Program-made: the position numbers and the translations under genes
The notes under the pieces: generated by a model
Told to the model about the DNA's origin: nothing
The model's database searches: none
Seen by the model: the letters and a program-made list of their open reading frames with translations, nothing else
From: Frigoribacterium sp. Leaf186
Lineage (GTDB): Bacteria; Actinomycetota; Actinomycetes; Actinomycetales; Microbacteriaceae
NCBI RefSeq assembly: GCF_001423905.1
Contig: NZ_LMPQ01000011.1
Span: forward strand, 2,942-48,453
Length of the DNA stretch: 45,512 nucleotides
Direction: 5' to 3'
Shown: positions 18,218-25,628 of the stretch, in pieces
Position numbering within the stretch: the first letter of the stretch is position 1
Layout: every line of letters begins with the position of its first letter

Positions 18218-18263
18218 CGACACGACGACGGCCCCTCGAGATCGAGGGGCCGTCGTCGTGTCG
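18218..18263. terminator. 22-bp perfect hairpin between convergent genes
   Basis: Arms 18218-18239 and 18242-18263 pair perfectly over 22 bp around a 2-nt centre; core GACGACGGCCCCTCGA. It separates the plus-strand small membrane gene from the minus-strand VOC gene and can end transcription from both sides. No clear T-run. Confidence 0.75.
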
Positions 18264-18305
18264 GTCACGCGCCGCGGCGGATGAGGGGAGGGGTGGCGTC
18301 CCCGG

Positions 18306-18692
18306 TCAGAGGACGCAGAACTCGTTGCCCTCGGGATCGGCGAGCACGACCCACGAGACGTCGGCGTCGTCTTGGCCGACCTGGGCTCGGACCGCACCGA
18401 GCGACTCGAGACGCTCGACCTCGGCCGCCTGCGTCGCTTCGCGGCTCTGGCCGTCGACCGGGGTGGGGCGGAAGTCGAGGTGCAGCCGGTTCTTGAGCGT
18501 CTTGGCCTCGGGCACGTGGACGAAGAGGAGCCCGGGCAGCGTGTCAGGCGTCGAGCGGATCTCGGGTTCGTCGTCGTCGGACGAGACCACGACCCAACCG
18601 AGTGCGTCGGCCCACCACCGGGCGAGCCCTGCGGGGTCGCTCGAATCGACGACGACCTGCTCCCACACGGGCGACGAGGACGAAGAGGACAT
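18306..18692 (-). CDS. Small VOC (glyoxalase-fold) protein
   Basis: Single-domain glyoxalase/bleomycin-resistance-fold protein (128 aa). It has WEQVVVDSSDPAGLARWWADALGW at its N-terminus (strand plus helix of the fold), LHLDFRP in the middle and VVLADPEGNEFCVL at the C-terminus, all usual for the DUF/VOC group found across actinobacteria. The ATG at 18692 follows the DUF3073 stop by 13 nt, so the two are likely co-transcribed. No ligand-binding assignment can be made. The ribosome site is weak. Confidence 0.8.
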   Translation of the reverse strand: MSSSSSSPVWEQVVVDSSDPAGLARWWADALGWVVVSSDDDEPEIRSTPDTLPGLLFVHVPEAKTLKNRLHLDFRPTPVDGQSREATQAAEVERLESLGAVRAQVGQDDADVSWVVLADPEGNEFCVL

Positions 18693-18705
18693 CAGCCGTC
18701 GGGCC

Positions 18706-18903
18706 TCAGGCGCTCTTGTTCTGGTCGTGCTCGGTGTCGTATTCGTCGTCGAAGTCGTCGGCCCACTTGTCGACGTATTCGTCGCCGGAGTCGTTCTTCG
18801 TCGCCAACTCTTTTTCGAGTGCACCGTAGTTGGTGTCAGGGCTGAAGTACTTCAGCTCTCTGGCGACCTTGGTGTGCTTGGCTTTTTGACGGCCGCGCCC
18901 CAT
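18706..18903 (-). CDS. DUF3073 family protein
   Basis: A 65-aa highly charged protein opening with MGRGRQKAKHTKVARELKYF and ending in an Asp/Glu-rich tail (DKWADDFDDEYDTEH). This is the DUF3073 family, conserved in actinobacteria next to purM, as here (purM is 0.9 kb away). No function is known; the basic-then-acidic layout suggests binding to nucleic acid or ribosome, which is speculation. GGGGG lies about 6 nt before the ATG. Upstream of and probably co-transcribed with the small VOC gene. Confidence 0.9.
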   Translation of the reverse strand: MGRGRQKAKHTKVARELKYFSPDTNYGALEKELATKNDSGDEYVDKWADDFDDEYDTEHDQNKSA

Positions 18904-19030
18904 GCGTGACCCCCTCTGAACTCGGCCCGGAAACGGTGTCGGACGACCCGGGAACTGCCGACGGATGACTGTTGCAAAACTGGACCGATCTTATCATGTA
19001 CCCCTATCCCCGGCTGCCGCCCCGGACGGG

Positions 19031-19036
19031 CATGAT
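19031..19036 (+). promoter_or_regulatory. -10 element, leaderless FAD-oxidoreductase promoter
   Basis: CATGAT 7 nt before the ATG at 19044. The AT-rich TTGCAA (18972-18977) and TATCAT (18992-18997) upstream could be another promoter, but their 14-nt spacing is poor. Confidence 0.35.
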
Positions 19037-19043
19037 GGTCGGG

Positions 19044-20162
19044 ATGACTTCTGGGGGCGACGGCGAGCGGACGCGGGTCGTCGTGGTCGGTGCGGGGCAG
19101 GCCGGACTGTCGGTCTCGTGGTACCTGCGGCGCCTGGGGCTCGAGGTCGGGCGGGACCTCGTCGTGCTCGACCGGGGGCCCGGGACCGGAGGCGCGTGGC
19201 AGCACCGCTGGGAGAGCCTTCGGTTGGGTGCCGCCCACCGCGTCCACGACCTGCCCGGCATGGCCGGGCTCGGGCTGGGCTTCGACTCGGCCGACCGCCG
19301 GGCCCCGGCCCGCGACGTCGTCGCCGAGCAGTACGCCCGGTACGAGGCGGCACTCGAGCTCGACGTGCGACGCCCGGTCGAGGTGACCGGGGTGACCGGG
19401 CTGGGTGACGGGTTCGCGGTGCGATGGGTGGGGCGCGCCTCCTCGGGGTCGGTGCGGGCCGAGGTCGTCGTGAACGCGACCGGCACCTGGGGGGCGCCGT
19501 TCGTGCCCTGGTACCCGGGGCGCGACACGTTCGCGGGGAGGCAGTTGCACACCTCGGACTACCGGGCCGCGTCCGAACTCGAGGGGCTCGACGTGGTCGT
19601 GGTGGGCGGCGGCACGAGCGCGATCGGCTTCGTGCTCGAACTCGACGGCGTCGCCGCCTCGACCACGTGGGTGACGCGTCGACCGGTCGACTGGCTCGAC
19701 CAGGGCGAGCTCGACGTCGAGTCGGCCGTCGCGGCGGTCGCCGCACAGGACCGCGCGGCCCGCGCCGGGCAGGCGCTGCCGAGCATCGTGAGCGGCACCG
19801 GCGTGCCCCGCACCCGACGGTTCGTCTCGGGCATCGAGCGCGGCCTGCTGGTCGAACGACCGATGTTCTCGGCGATCGAGCGGGACGGCGTGCGCTGGGC
19901 TGACGGCACGTTCGCCCACGCCGACGCGATCGTGTGGGCCACCGGGTTCCGGCCCGAGCTGCGACACCTGGCTCCGCTCGGGCTGCGGTCGGCCGACGGA
20001 GGGGTGAGCGTCGAAGGCGGCGCGTCGACGCTCGACCCGCGGCTGTTCTTCGCCGGCTACGGGCCGCAGGCCTCCACCATCGGGGCGAACCGTGCCGGGC
20101 GCGCCATCGCCCGTCAGGTCGTCGCGCGGCTGTCGGGGAGCGACGCCGAACGCCGGGGGTGA
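19044..20162 (+). CDS. FAD-dependent NAD(P)-binding oxidoreductase
   Basis: Flavoprotein of 372 aa related to flavin monooxygenases and pyridine-nucleotide oxidoreductases. An N-terminal FAD Rossmann motif GAGQAG (16-21), a second dinucleotide motif VVVGGGTSAIG about 175 residues in, ATGFRPEL, and a C-terminal FFAGYGPQASTIGANRAGR are visible. PGTGGAWQHRW is the GG-doublet and W pattern of this group. Start at 19044 is favoured by the leaderless pattern; in-frame ATGs at 19032/19035 are alternatives. Substrate not predictable. Divergent from DUF3073 and convergent with the AbiEi-like gene. Confidence 0.8.
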   Translation: MTSGGDGERTRVVVVGAGQAGLSVSWYLRRLGLEVGRDLVVLDRGPGTGGAWQHRWESLRLGAAHRVHDLPGMAGLGLGFDSADRRAPARDVVAEQYARYEAALELDVRRPVEVTGVTGLGDGFAVRWVGRASSGSVRAEVVVNATGTWGAPFVPWYPGRDTFAGRQLHTSDYRAASELEGLDVVVVGGGTSAIGFVLELDGVAASTTWVTRRPVDWLDQGELDVESAVAAVAAQDRAARAGQALPSIVSGTGVPRTRRFVSGIERGLLVERPMFSAIERDGVRWADGTFAHADAIVWATGFRPELRHLAPLGLRSADGGVSVEGGASTLDPRLFFAGYGPQASTIGANRAGRAIARQVVARLSGSDAERRG

Positions 20163-20201
20163 GGGCGTACCGCCGGGCCCGGGTAGCGCCGTGCGGTGCC
20201 G

Positions 20202-20240
20202 GTGAGGGTGACGCCGAGCAGCGCCGTGAGGGTGACGTCG
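20202..20240 (+). repeat. Short direct repeat after the FAD oxidoreductase gene
   Basis: GTGAGGGTGACG occurs at 20202-20213 and 20226-20237, each flanked by GCGCCGTG-like sequence, in the 100-bp gap between convergent genes. No hairpin terminator was recognised there. Confidence 0.4.
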
Positions 20241-20262
20241 GGTGGACGCGGGACACGGGTCG

Positions 20263-21210
20263 TCACGGGAGGGGGAACCCCGCGGAGCGGAGCCTGGCCT
20301 CGAGCCGCGGGGGCGAGAGCGCCACCGCGTAGCCCCACCGGCTGAATTGCCGCACGCGCGGCACGGCACGGATGCGGTCTTCGCGAGACTTCTCGTCGAT
20401 CGCCACCTGTGCAGGGTCTCGTCCGCCCCTCCTCTCCACGCTCGTGTACTTCACGTCACCGTCCGCCTCTCCGACCCCGCCGAACTGCGGGAACCAAGAG
20501 TCGACCTCGCCGATCTTTCCCCGCTCGTCGAAGAAGGGCTCTTGGCGTACCGGCCGAGGCAGGCCCAGGAGGTGGAGCGTGGCTGCACTCACCGACTCGA
20601 TCGGCGTCATCGAGCCCTCGTCCGCCAGCTGCAGACAGAGGTCGGCGATCTTCCGGCGGGGGGAGCGCCGACGCCCAGCGAGGCAGCGTTCGAGGTCGTC
20701 GCGACGGAAGAGGCCCTCGCGCAGGCCGTGGTCGTAGGCCATCAACCCGGCGTGCAGGCCGTGGGCCAGGGCGAGGTCGACCGCCGTCCGGGCCGGCGAG
20801 GTGACGGCCAGGCCGTCACGGGCGACGTGCTCGTCCTCGTGCAGCGGGAGGGCGTGCCGCACCATCGTCGTGCTTCGGGAGTTCGTCCGGCGGCCCGGGT
20901 CGATGACGTGCACCTCAGGGGGCGGCCTGTGCAGCAGGGGAAGGCCCCACACGACGGCCGCCGCGGAGTGGGACGCCACGAGTCGCGCGGACGATCGTCG
21001 CAGCAGCACGTTCACCCGGAGGGCGTGCTGGTCCTCCGGCTCGAGGTCGCCCCATCGCGTGGTGTCGAGGTAGACGCCCCGGGACACACGGGTCAGGCGG
21101 CCGCGATCCGCCGCGTGCCGGAGGTGCCGGTCGTCGAGGCCGGAGCGGACGAGGGCCGACGAGGTCAGCAGCTCGTCGACGACACGTGGTCGGTGTTCCA
21201 TGCAGCCCAT
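20263..21210 (-). CDS. AbiEi-antitoxin-like N-terminus with DUF559-like nuclease-fold C-terminus
   Basis: A 315-aa protein. The first 60 residues (LTSSALVRSGLDDRHLRHAADRGRLTRVSRGVYL) match the winged-helix domain annotated as type IV toxin-antitoxin AbiEi antitoxin. The C-terminal third has the DUF559/Vsr-like pattern LHLLGLPRPVRQ, VDSWFPQFGGVGEADGDVKY and DEKSREDRIR. D and E-x-D fall where a PD-(D/E)xK nuclease core would have acidic residues. The middle has SPARTAVDLAL. No partner toxin gene is adjacent, so it is an orphan. The ATG at 21210 follows CAGAGT by 6 nt. Many copies of this family occur per actinobacterial genome; function unknown. Confidence 0.7.
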   Translation of the reverse strand: MGCMEHRPRVVDELLTSSALVRSGLDDRHLRHAADRGRLTRVSRGVYLDTTRWGDLEPEDQHALRVNVLLRRSSARLVASHSAAAVVWGLPLLHRPPPEVHVIDPGRRTNSRSTTMVRHALPLHEDEHVARDGLAVTSPARTAVDLALAHGLHAGLMAYDHGLREGLFRRDDLERCLAGRRRSPRRKIADLCLQLADEGSMTPIESVSAATLHLLGLPRPVRQEPFFDERGKIGEVDSWFPQFGGVGEADGDVKYTSVERRGGRDPAQVAIDEKSREDRIRAVPRVRQFSRWGYAVALSPPRLEARLRSAGFPLP

Positions 21211-21216
21211 GCTGGG

Positions 21217-21222
21217 ACTCTG
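21217..21222 (-). promoter_or_regulatory. -10 element, leaderless promoter of the AbiEi-like gene
   Basis: CAGAGT on the minus strand 6 nt before the ATG at 21210. Confidence 0.4.
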
Positions 21223-21317
21223 CGGTGCGGGGGCCGAGGTTTCGACGACGGGCTGGGGAGGGAGACGAGCATCTTGCCGGTGGGGAGGAGAGATGCGCGG
21301 AGGGAGGTGGGGGAGTG

Positions 21318-21468
21318 TGACCCCGTCGTGCGGCGGTGGGCGATTTGCCTAGGCGGGGGTTGAGCGCCGGACGAGGGGGTGGGGCAGGTGGTGGGGGCGT
21401 CTGACCCCGTGGTGCGGCGGTGGGCGATTTGCCTAGGCGGGGGTTGAGCGCCGGACGAGGGGGTGGGG
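21318..21468 (+). repeat. Tandem pair of a 67-bp CCTAGG-containing element
   Basis: Copies at 21318-21384 and 21402-21468 differ at one position over 67 bp and repeat with an 84-bp period. Each starts TGACCCCGT, has the core GGCGATTTGCCTAGGC and ends in GAGGGGGTGGGG. A third, diverged copy lies at 43540-43596. The 296-bp gap 21211-21506 that holds them contains no gene. The pair lies just downstream of the minus-strand glycosidase gene. Confidence 0.85.
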
Positions 21469-21488
21469 TGGGAGGTGGGGGTGTGGGG
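21459..21488 (+). other. Candidate G-quadruplex sequence
   Basis: G-runs of 5, 4, 3, 5 and 4 separated by loops of 1-4 nt on the plus strand, ending about 18 nt beyond the stop of the minus-strand glycosidase gene. The G-rich strand is therefore the template strand for that gene. Only composition and spacing support the call. Confidence 0.4.
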
Positions 21489-21506
21489 AACGCGGGCGGG
21501 CCGGGG

Positions 21507-23459
21507 TCAGCGGCGGGGCGGGTGGACGTCGTGCGTGGCGGACCAGACGGCGACGGCGGCCGCGGCGGACCAGGCCTGGGGGCGGCACGAGGCGGGGTAG
21601 GGCACGGGCGACGGCACCTCGCGGGACGAGTCCCCCGAGTGCAACTCGGGCATGCGGTGGTCGAAGGCCGGCGCCGCGCACAGCAGGCCCTCGGCGAGCC
21701 GGGCCGCCTCGGCGGGGAACCCCGCTCGGGCGAGGCCCTGGATCGCGACGGCCGTGTCGTGGGTCCAGACGCTGCCCCCGTGGTAGCTCAGGGGCCAGTA
21801 GCCGGCGCTGTCGGTCGACATCGTGCGCAGGCCGAAGCCGCTGGACAGCTCGGGTGAGACGAGGCGGCGGGCGACCAGCGCCTCCTCGTCGGGGTCGAGA
21901 AGTCCGGTGCCGAGCAGGTGCCCGAGGTTGCTCGTGACCGTGTCGACCGGCCGCTTGGCCGCGTCGAGCGCGATCGCCGGGTAGGCGCCCGCGGCGTCGT
22001 CGACCCAGAAGGAGGCGCGGAACCGGTCGCGCAGGCGCCCCGCCCAGTCGCGCCACGCGTCGCCGCCCGCCCGACCGAAGGCGTCGAGCAGGTCGGCCCC
22101 GTGCACCGCCGCCTCGTACGCGTAGGCCTGCACCTCGCAGAGTGCGATCGGCCCCTCGGCGAGGCTGCCGTCGCGCCACTGGACGCTGTCGCCGGAGTCC
22201 TTCCAGCCCTGGTTCGCCAGGCCGTGCCCGGTCTCGTCGACGTACTCGAGCAGCAGGTCGCCGTCGCTGTCGCCCGAGTCGCGCATCCAGGCCAGGGCCG
22301 CCTCGAGGTGCGGCAGCAGCGCCTCGACCTCGGCGGCCGGCAGGCCCCAGCGCCACGCGTCGTGCAGCAGGCAGACCCAGAGCGCCGTCGCGTCGACGGT
22401 GCCGTAGTAGAGCGGGGGCAGGCTGACGTCCTCACCGGGGATCGTCAGCGTCTGCTGCCGCAGTTCGTGCATGATCTTGCCGGGTTGCTCGGCCGTCTCG
22501 GGCACGTGCCGGGTGCCCTGCAGGCCCGCCAGCACCCGCAGCGTGCCGGCCGCGACCGTGAGGTCGAGGGGCAGGGTGAAGCGGGCGGCCCACAGCGAGT
22601 CGCGACCGAAGAGCGTGAAGAACCAGGGCGCCCCGGCGGCGTAGAAGACGTCGTCGGGCGACGTCGTCGTGGTCAGGCGGAGCGCCGCCAGGTCGTCGCG
22701 GGCCCGGTCGACCCAGCGGGCGAGCCGGTCGTCGCGCGGTGCCGGGTCGAGGTCGGCCCAGTGCAGCGGCGTGCGCACGCCCCGGACCACGGCATCGGGG
22801 GCGGTCGCGACGAGGTCGAGTCCGACCGTCACCGAGCCCCGGGCGGGCACGACGGCGACCCACTCGACGACGAGGCCGGCGAGCGTCGCCCGCACCGCGC
22901 CTCCTCGGGGCTCGAGGTCGACGTGCACGCCGTCGGCCCGCCAGGAGGCGCGGGTGCCGTCGACCGCGAACGTCACGTCGCGCACGGGCTCACCCGCGAT
23001 GCCGGCCTTGACGTGGTCCATGGCGGAGGCGTCCGGCCGGAGGGTGGCCGCGACGGTGACGGTGAGCTCGCGGCCCAGCCGGGAGGTGATCGTGTGGCGT
23101 TCGTGCACGCCCGTCGTCGTGACGTCGCGGAGCGAGCTCAGGCGGACGTCGGGGTCGGCTCCGGCGTCGTCGAGGCCGCGCAGCAGCGACTCGAACCGGA
23201 CGGCCGAGGCACCGAGGGGCACGGTGGCCACGTGCTCGGGCACGAGGCCGTCGACGGTGATGCCGTGCCCGGCGACGAGACGCACGTCGCCGAGGTAGAC
23301 GCCGTGGATCGTCGCCGCCCCCATCGAACCGTCGGCGGCCGACCAGGCCTGGGCGGGGGCTCGCAGGACGACCGTCTCGGCGGCGAGGAAGGGCTGGAGG
23401 CCGGGGGTCGGGGCGGACCGCTCGGCGTGGTCGGAGTCGAGGGGGGAGGTCTGGGTCAT
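21507..23459 (-). CDS. Glycogen-debranching-type glycosidase (amylo-alpha-1,6-glucosidase family)
   Basis: A 650-aa protein with an N-terminal beta-sandwich domain like the GDE N-terminal domain (about 20-250: FLAAETVVLRAPA, HGVYLGDVRLV) and a C-terminal (alpha/alpha)6 barrel starting near DDVFYAAGAPWFFTLFGRDS. GRDSLWAARF, LPPLYYGTVDATALWV, GLANQGWKDSGDS and GGSVWTHDTA are signature segments of the debranching-enzyme-like barrel. No signal peptide, so it acts on imported oligosaccharides. Fourth gene of the sugar operon, 64 bp after the second permease, with AGGAG before the ATG. The exact bond cleaved is not certain. Confidence 0.82.
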   Translation of the reverse strand: MTQTSPLDSDHAERSAPTPGLQPFLAAETVVLRAPAQAWSAADGSMGAATIHGVYLGDVRLVAGHGITVDGLVPEHVATVPLGASAVRFESLLRGLDDAGADPDVRLSSLRDVTTTGVHERHTITSRLGRELTVTVAATLRPDASAMDHVKAGIAGEPVRDVTFAVDGTRASWRADGVHVDLEPRGGAVRATLAGLVVEWVAVVPARGSVTVGLDLVATAPDAVVRGVRTPLHWADLDPAPRDDRLARWVDRARDDLAALRLTTTTSPDDVFYAAGAPWFFTLFGRDSLWAARFTLPLDLTVAAGTLRVLAGLQGTRHVPETAEQPGKIMHELRQQTLTIPGEDVSLPPLYYGTVDATALWVCLLHDAWRWGLPAAEVEALLPHLEAALAWMRDSGDSDGDLLLEYVDETGHGLANQGWKDSGDSVQWRDGSLAEGPIALCEVQAYAYEAAVHGADLLDAFGRAGGDAWRDWAGRLRDRFRASFWVDDAAGAYPAIALDAAKRPVDTVTSNLGHLLGTGLLDPDEEALVARRLVSPELSSGFGLRTMSTDSAGYWPLSYHGGSVWTHDTAVAIQGLARAGFPAEAARLAEGLLCAAPAFDHRMPELHSGDSSREVPSPVPYPASCRPQAWSAAAAVAVWSATHDVHPPRR

Positions 23460-23523
23460 CGGGGGCTCCTGGGGCTCCGGGTGGCGGGCGTGGGGTGCGA
23501 CGGGGTGGGGGTCGCGGTGCGGG

Positions 23524-24450
23524 TCACTCTTTGACGGCCCCGGCGCTGGCGTTCATGATGCGGCGCTGGAAGACGAAGAAGACGATCGCGACCGGGATGG
23601 TCATCACCGCGGCGGCCGCGAGCTTGATCGGGTACTGCGACCCCTGGCTCAGCTGCCCCGAGGCGAGGCTCGCGACGCCCTTGGTCAGGGTGGTCAGCTC
23701 GGGCGACTGGGTCGACACGATGAAGTGCGAGAGCTCGTTCCACGACCCCTGGAACGACAGGATGATGATCGTCACGAGCGCGGGCCGGGCCATCGGCAGG
23801 ACGATCGACCAGAAGACCCGGAAGGTGCCGGCGCCGTCGATGCGGGCCTGCTCCTCGACGCTGCGGGGGATCGACTCGAAGAAGTTCTTCATGATGAAGA
23901 CCCCGGCGGCGTCCGTCAGCAGCGGCACGATCATGCCCGAGTACGAGTCGTACATGCCGAGCTGGTTGATGACCAGGAACTTCGGGATCAGCAGCACGAC
24001 CGTCGGCACCGCCATCACGCCGATCAGCAGCACGAAGATGACGTTGCGCCCCCGGAACTGCAGCCGCGCCAGGGCGTAGCCGGCGAGCGAGTTGAAGAAG
24101 ACCCGCCCGAGCGTCACCACGATCGTCACGATCGCCGAGTTCTGGAACCAGGTCGGGAAGTCGCTGTTGAGGAACAGCTGGCGGTAGGCGGCGACCGTCG
24201 GCGTGATCGGGATCAACGCCAGCGGGTCGGAGGCCGCCTCGGGGTCGGTCTTGAACGACGTCGCGACGTTGATCAGGAACGGCAGGATGTAGATCGCCGC
24301 GATGACGATCAGCACGGCGTAGAGCACCGAGGTGCCCGCGACGCGTCGCGTGCTGCGGGGCTCTCGGCCGACGGGTCGGGGCGAGGGCGGGGGAGGCGCG
24401 ACCGGCGAGGAGGGGTTCACCCGGTCGGCGATCGGTGCGGTGGTGGTCAT
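23524..24450 (-). CDS. Carbohydrate ABC transporter permease (MalG/CUT1 type)
   Basis: Second inner-membrane permease subunit (308 aa) of a CUT1 sugar importer. Six hydrophobic segments and the EAA cytoplasmic loop, here EEQARIDGAGTFRVFWSIVLP, are visible, and the C-terminus ends in the usual FQRRIMNASAGAVKE. The N-terminal 35 residues are Pro-rich and contain a dispersed-motif copy (24392). Its ATG overlaps the stop of the first permease (ATGA at 24447-24450). There is no ATPase gene in the locus, so a shared MsiK-like ATPase elsewhere must energise it (known for actinobacteria, inferred here). Confidence 0.93.
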   Translation of the reverse strand: MTTTAPIADRVNPSSPVAPPPPSPRPVGREPRSTRRVAGTSVLYAVLIVIAAIYILPFLINVATSFKTDPEAASDPLALIPITPTVAAYRQLFLNSDFPTWFQNSAIVTIVVTLGRVFFNSLAGYALARLQFRGRNVIFVLLIGVMAVPTVVLLIPKFLVINQLGMYDSYSGMIVPLLTDAAGVFIMKNFFESIPRSVEEQARIDGAGTFRVFWSIVLPMARPALVTIIILSFQGSWNELSHFIVSTQSPELTTLTKGVASLASGQLSQGSQYPIKLAAAAVMTIPVAIVFFVFQRRIMNASAGAVKE

Positions 24451-25535
24451 CGCTCGACTCCTGTCGTGTAGAGCCGGGTGCGTCTCTTCGACACGGCCCG
24501 TTCGCGCAGCACGATGCGCTGCAGGATCGTCAACGCGACGATGATGACGAACAGCACGAAGGCGATGGCCGCGCCGCGGCCCCACTCTTGTTCGCCGAAC
24601 GCCGAGGTGTACGAGAGGTAGGCGGGCGTCAGCGTGGTCTTCTGCGGGCCGCCCTGGGTGCCGGTGTAGATCTGGTCGAAGACCTGCCAGGTGCCGATGA
24701 GGCCGAGGGTGAGCACCGTGAAGAGCGTCGGTCGCAGTTGCGGCAGCGTGATGCGCCAGAAGCGCTGCCAGCCGCTCGCGCCGTCCATCATCGCGGCCTC
24801 TTGCACGTCGCCGCCGAGGTTCTGCAGGGCCGCCAGGAAGAGCAGCATGAACGTGCCGCTGGTGGTGAAGACGGCCATCAGGATGAACGCGGACATCGCG
24901 ACCGACGGCCCGGCCAGCCAGTCCCACCAGCTGACGCCGAGGGCGGTGTGGTCGGCCAGCAGGGCCGGGGGCTGCGTGACGCCGACGACGGCGAGCAGGT
25001 TGTGCAGCACGCCGCTGGCATCGTTGAACCACGCGGGCCCGGTGACGCCGACGAACGAGAGCAGCTTGTTCACGGCGCCGCTCTGCGAGAACAGGAACAG
25101 CCACAGCACGGTGATGGCGACCGAGCTGGTCACCGACGGGAAGTAGAACGCCGTGCGGAAGAACCCGCGGCCGCGCAGCACCTGGCGGTTCACCAGCACG
25201 GCGAGCAGCAGGGCCACCGCGGTCTGGATCGGCACGACGAGGATCACGTACCAGGCGTTGTTGCGCAGGCTCAGGCCGAAGTCGCGCTCGGCCAGGCCGC
25301 CGCCGCCGAGCAGTTCTCGGTAGTTCTGCGCCCCGACGAAGCCGACGCCGGCCGCGAAGGGGGAGCCCCGGCCGGTCCAGTCCGAGACGCTGACCCAGAG
25401 GGCCATCAGCACCGGAACAGCCAGGAAGAGGCCGAGGACGATCAGCACGGGCGAGACGAACAACCAGCCCGAGAGGCCCTCGCCGCGCGAGACGGCGCTG
25501 CGCCGGCGGGGGGCCTTGGTCGAGATCGCGGTCAT
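24447..25535 (-). CDS. Carbohydrate ABC transporter permease (MalF/CUT1 type)
   Basis: First permease subunit (362 aa) of the CUT1 sugar importer. It begins with a basic N-terminus followed by WLFVSPVLIVLGLFLAVPVL, and has the EAA loop EAAMMDGASGWQRFWRITLPQLRP. The start MTAISTKAPRRR at 25535 is chosen; the frame extends upstream into a 16-bp tandem duplication, and that extension looks non-coding. A relatively weak AAAGGCAG lies upstream, and an intercistronic hairpin separates it from the binding-protein gene. Confidence 0.92.
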   Translation of the reverse strand: MTAISTKAPRRRSAVSRGEGLSGWLFVSPVLIVLGLFLAVPVLMALWVSVSDWTGRGSPFAAGVGFVGAQNYRELLGGGGLAERDFGLSLRNNAWYVILVVPIQTAVALLLAVLVNRQVLRGRGFFRTAFYFPSVTSSVAITVLWLFLFSQSGAVNKLLSFVGVTGPAWFNDASGVLHNLLAVVGVTQPPALLADHTALGVSWWDWLAGPSVAMSAFILMAVFTTSGTFMLLFLAALQNLGGDVQEAAMMDGASGWQRFWRITLPQLRPTLFTVLTLGLIGTWQVFDQIYTGTQGGPQKTTLTPAYLSYTSAFGEQEWGRGAAIAFVLFVIIVALTILQRIVLRERAVSKRRTRLYTTGVER

Positions 25536-25544
25536 GGGGACTGC

Positions 25545-25576
25545 CTTTCGTGCGCTGTCTCTTTCGTGCGCTGTCT
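25545..25576 (-). repeat. Perfect 16-bp tandem duplication before the first permease gene
   Basis: CTTTCGTGCGCTGTCT occurs at 25545-25560 and again, abutting, at 25561-25576. On the coding (minus) strand each unit ends in GAAAG, so the duplication supplies the weak ribosome site before the permease ATG at 25535. Confidence 0.85.
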
Positions 25577-25593
25577 CGGGTCGGGGAGCTCGA

Positions 25594-25621
25594 GGCACCG
25601 CGCCGGGGGAGGCGCGGTGCC
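25594..25621 (-). terminator. Intercistronic hairpin between binding-protein and permease genes
   Basis: GGCACCGCGCC (25594-25604) and GGCGCGGTGCC (25611-25621) form a perfect 11-bp stem with a 6-nt loop, about 8 nt after the binding-protein stop. One arm contains the dispersed motif (25608). Such hairpins protect or partly terminate the upstream message, so binding protein is made in excess over permeases; that role is inferred. Confidence 0.65.
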
Positions 25622-25628
25622 CCGAGGG

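Noticed and set aside
18972-18997. TTGCAA/TATCAT as the FAD oxidoreductase promoter
   Set aside because: Spacing is 14 bp and the downstream CATGAT fits the local leaderless pattern better; kept only as an alternative.
21318-21468. CRISPR array
   Set aside because: Only two tandem units of 67 bp with a G-rich 17-bp linker, no spacers and no cas genes.
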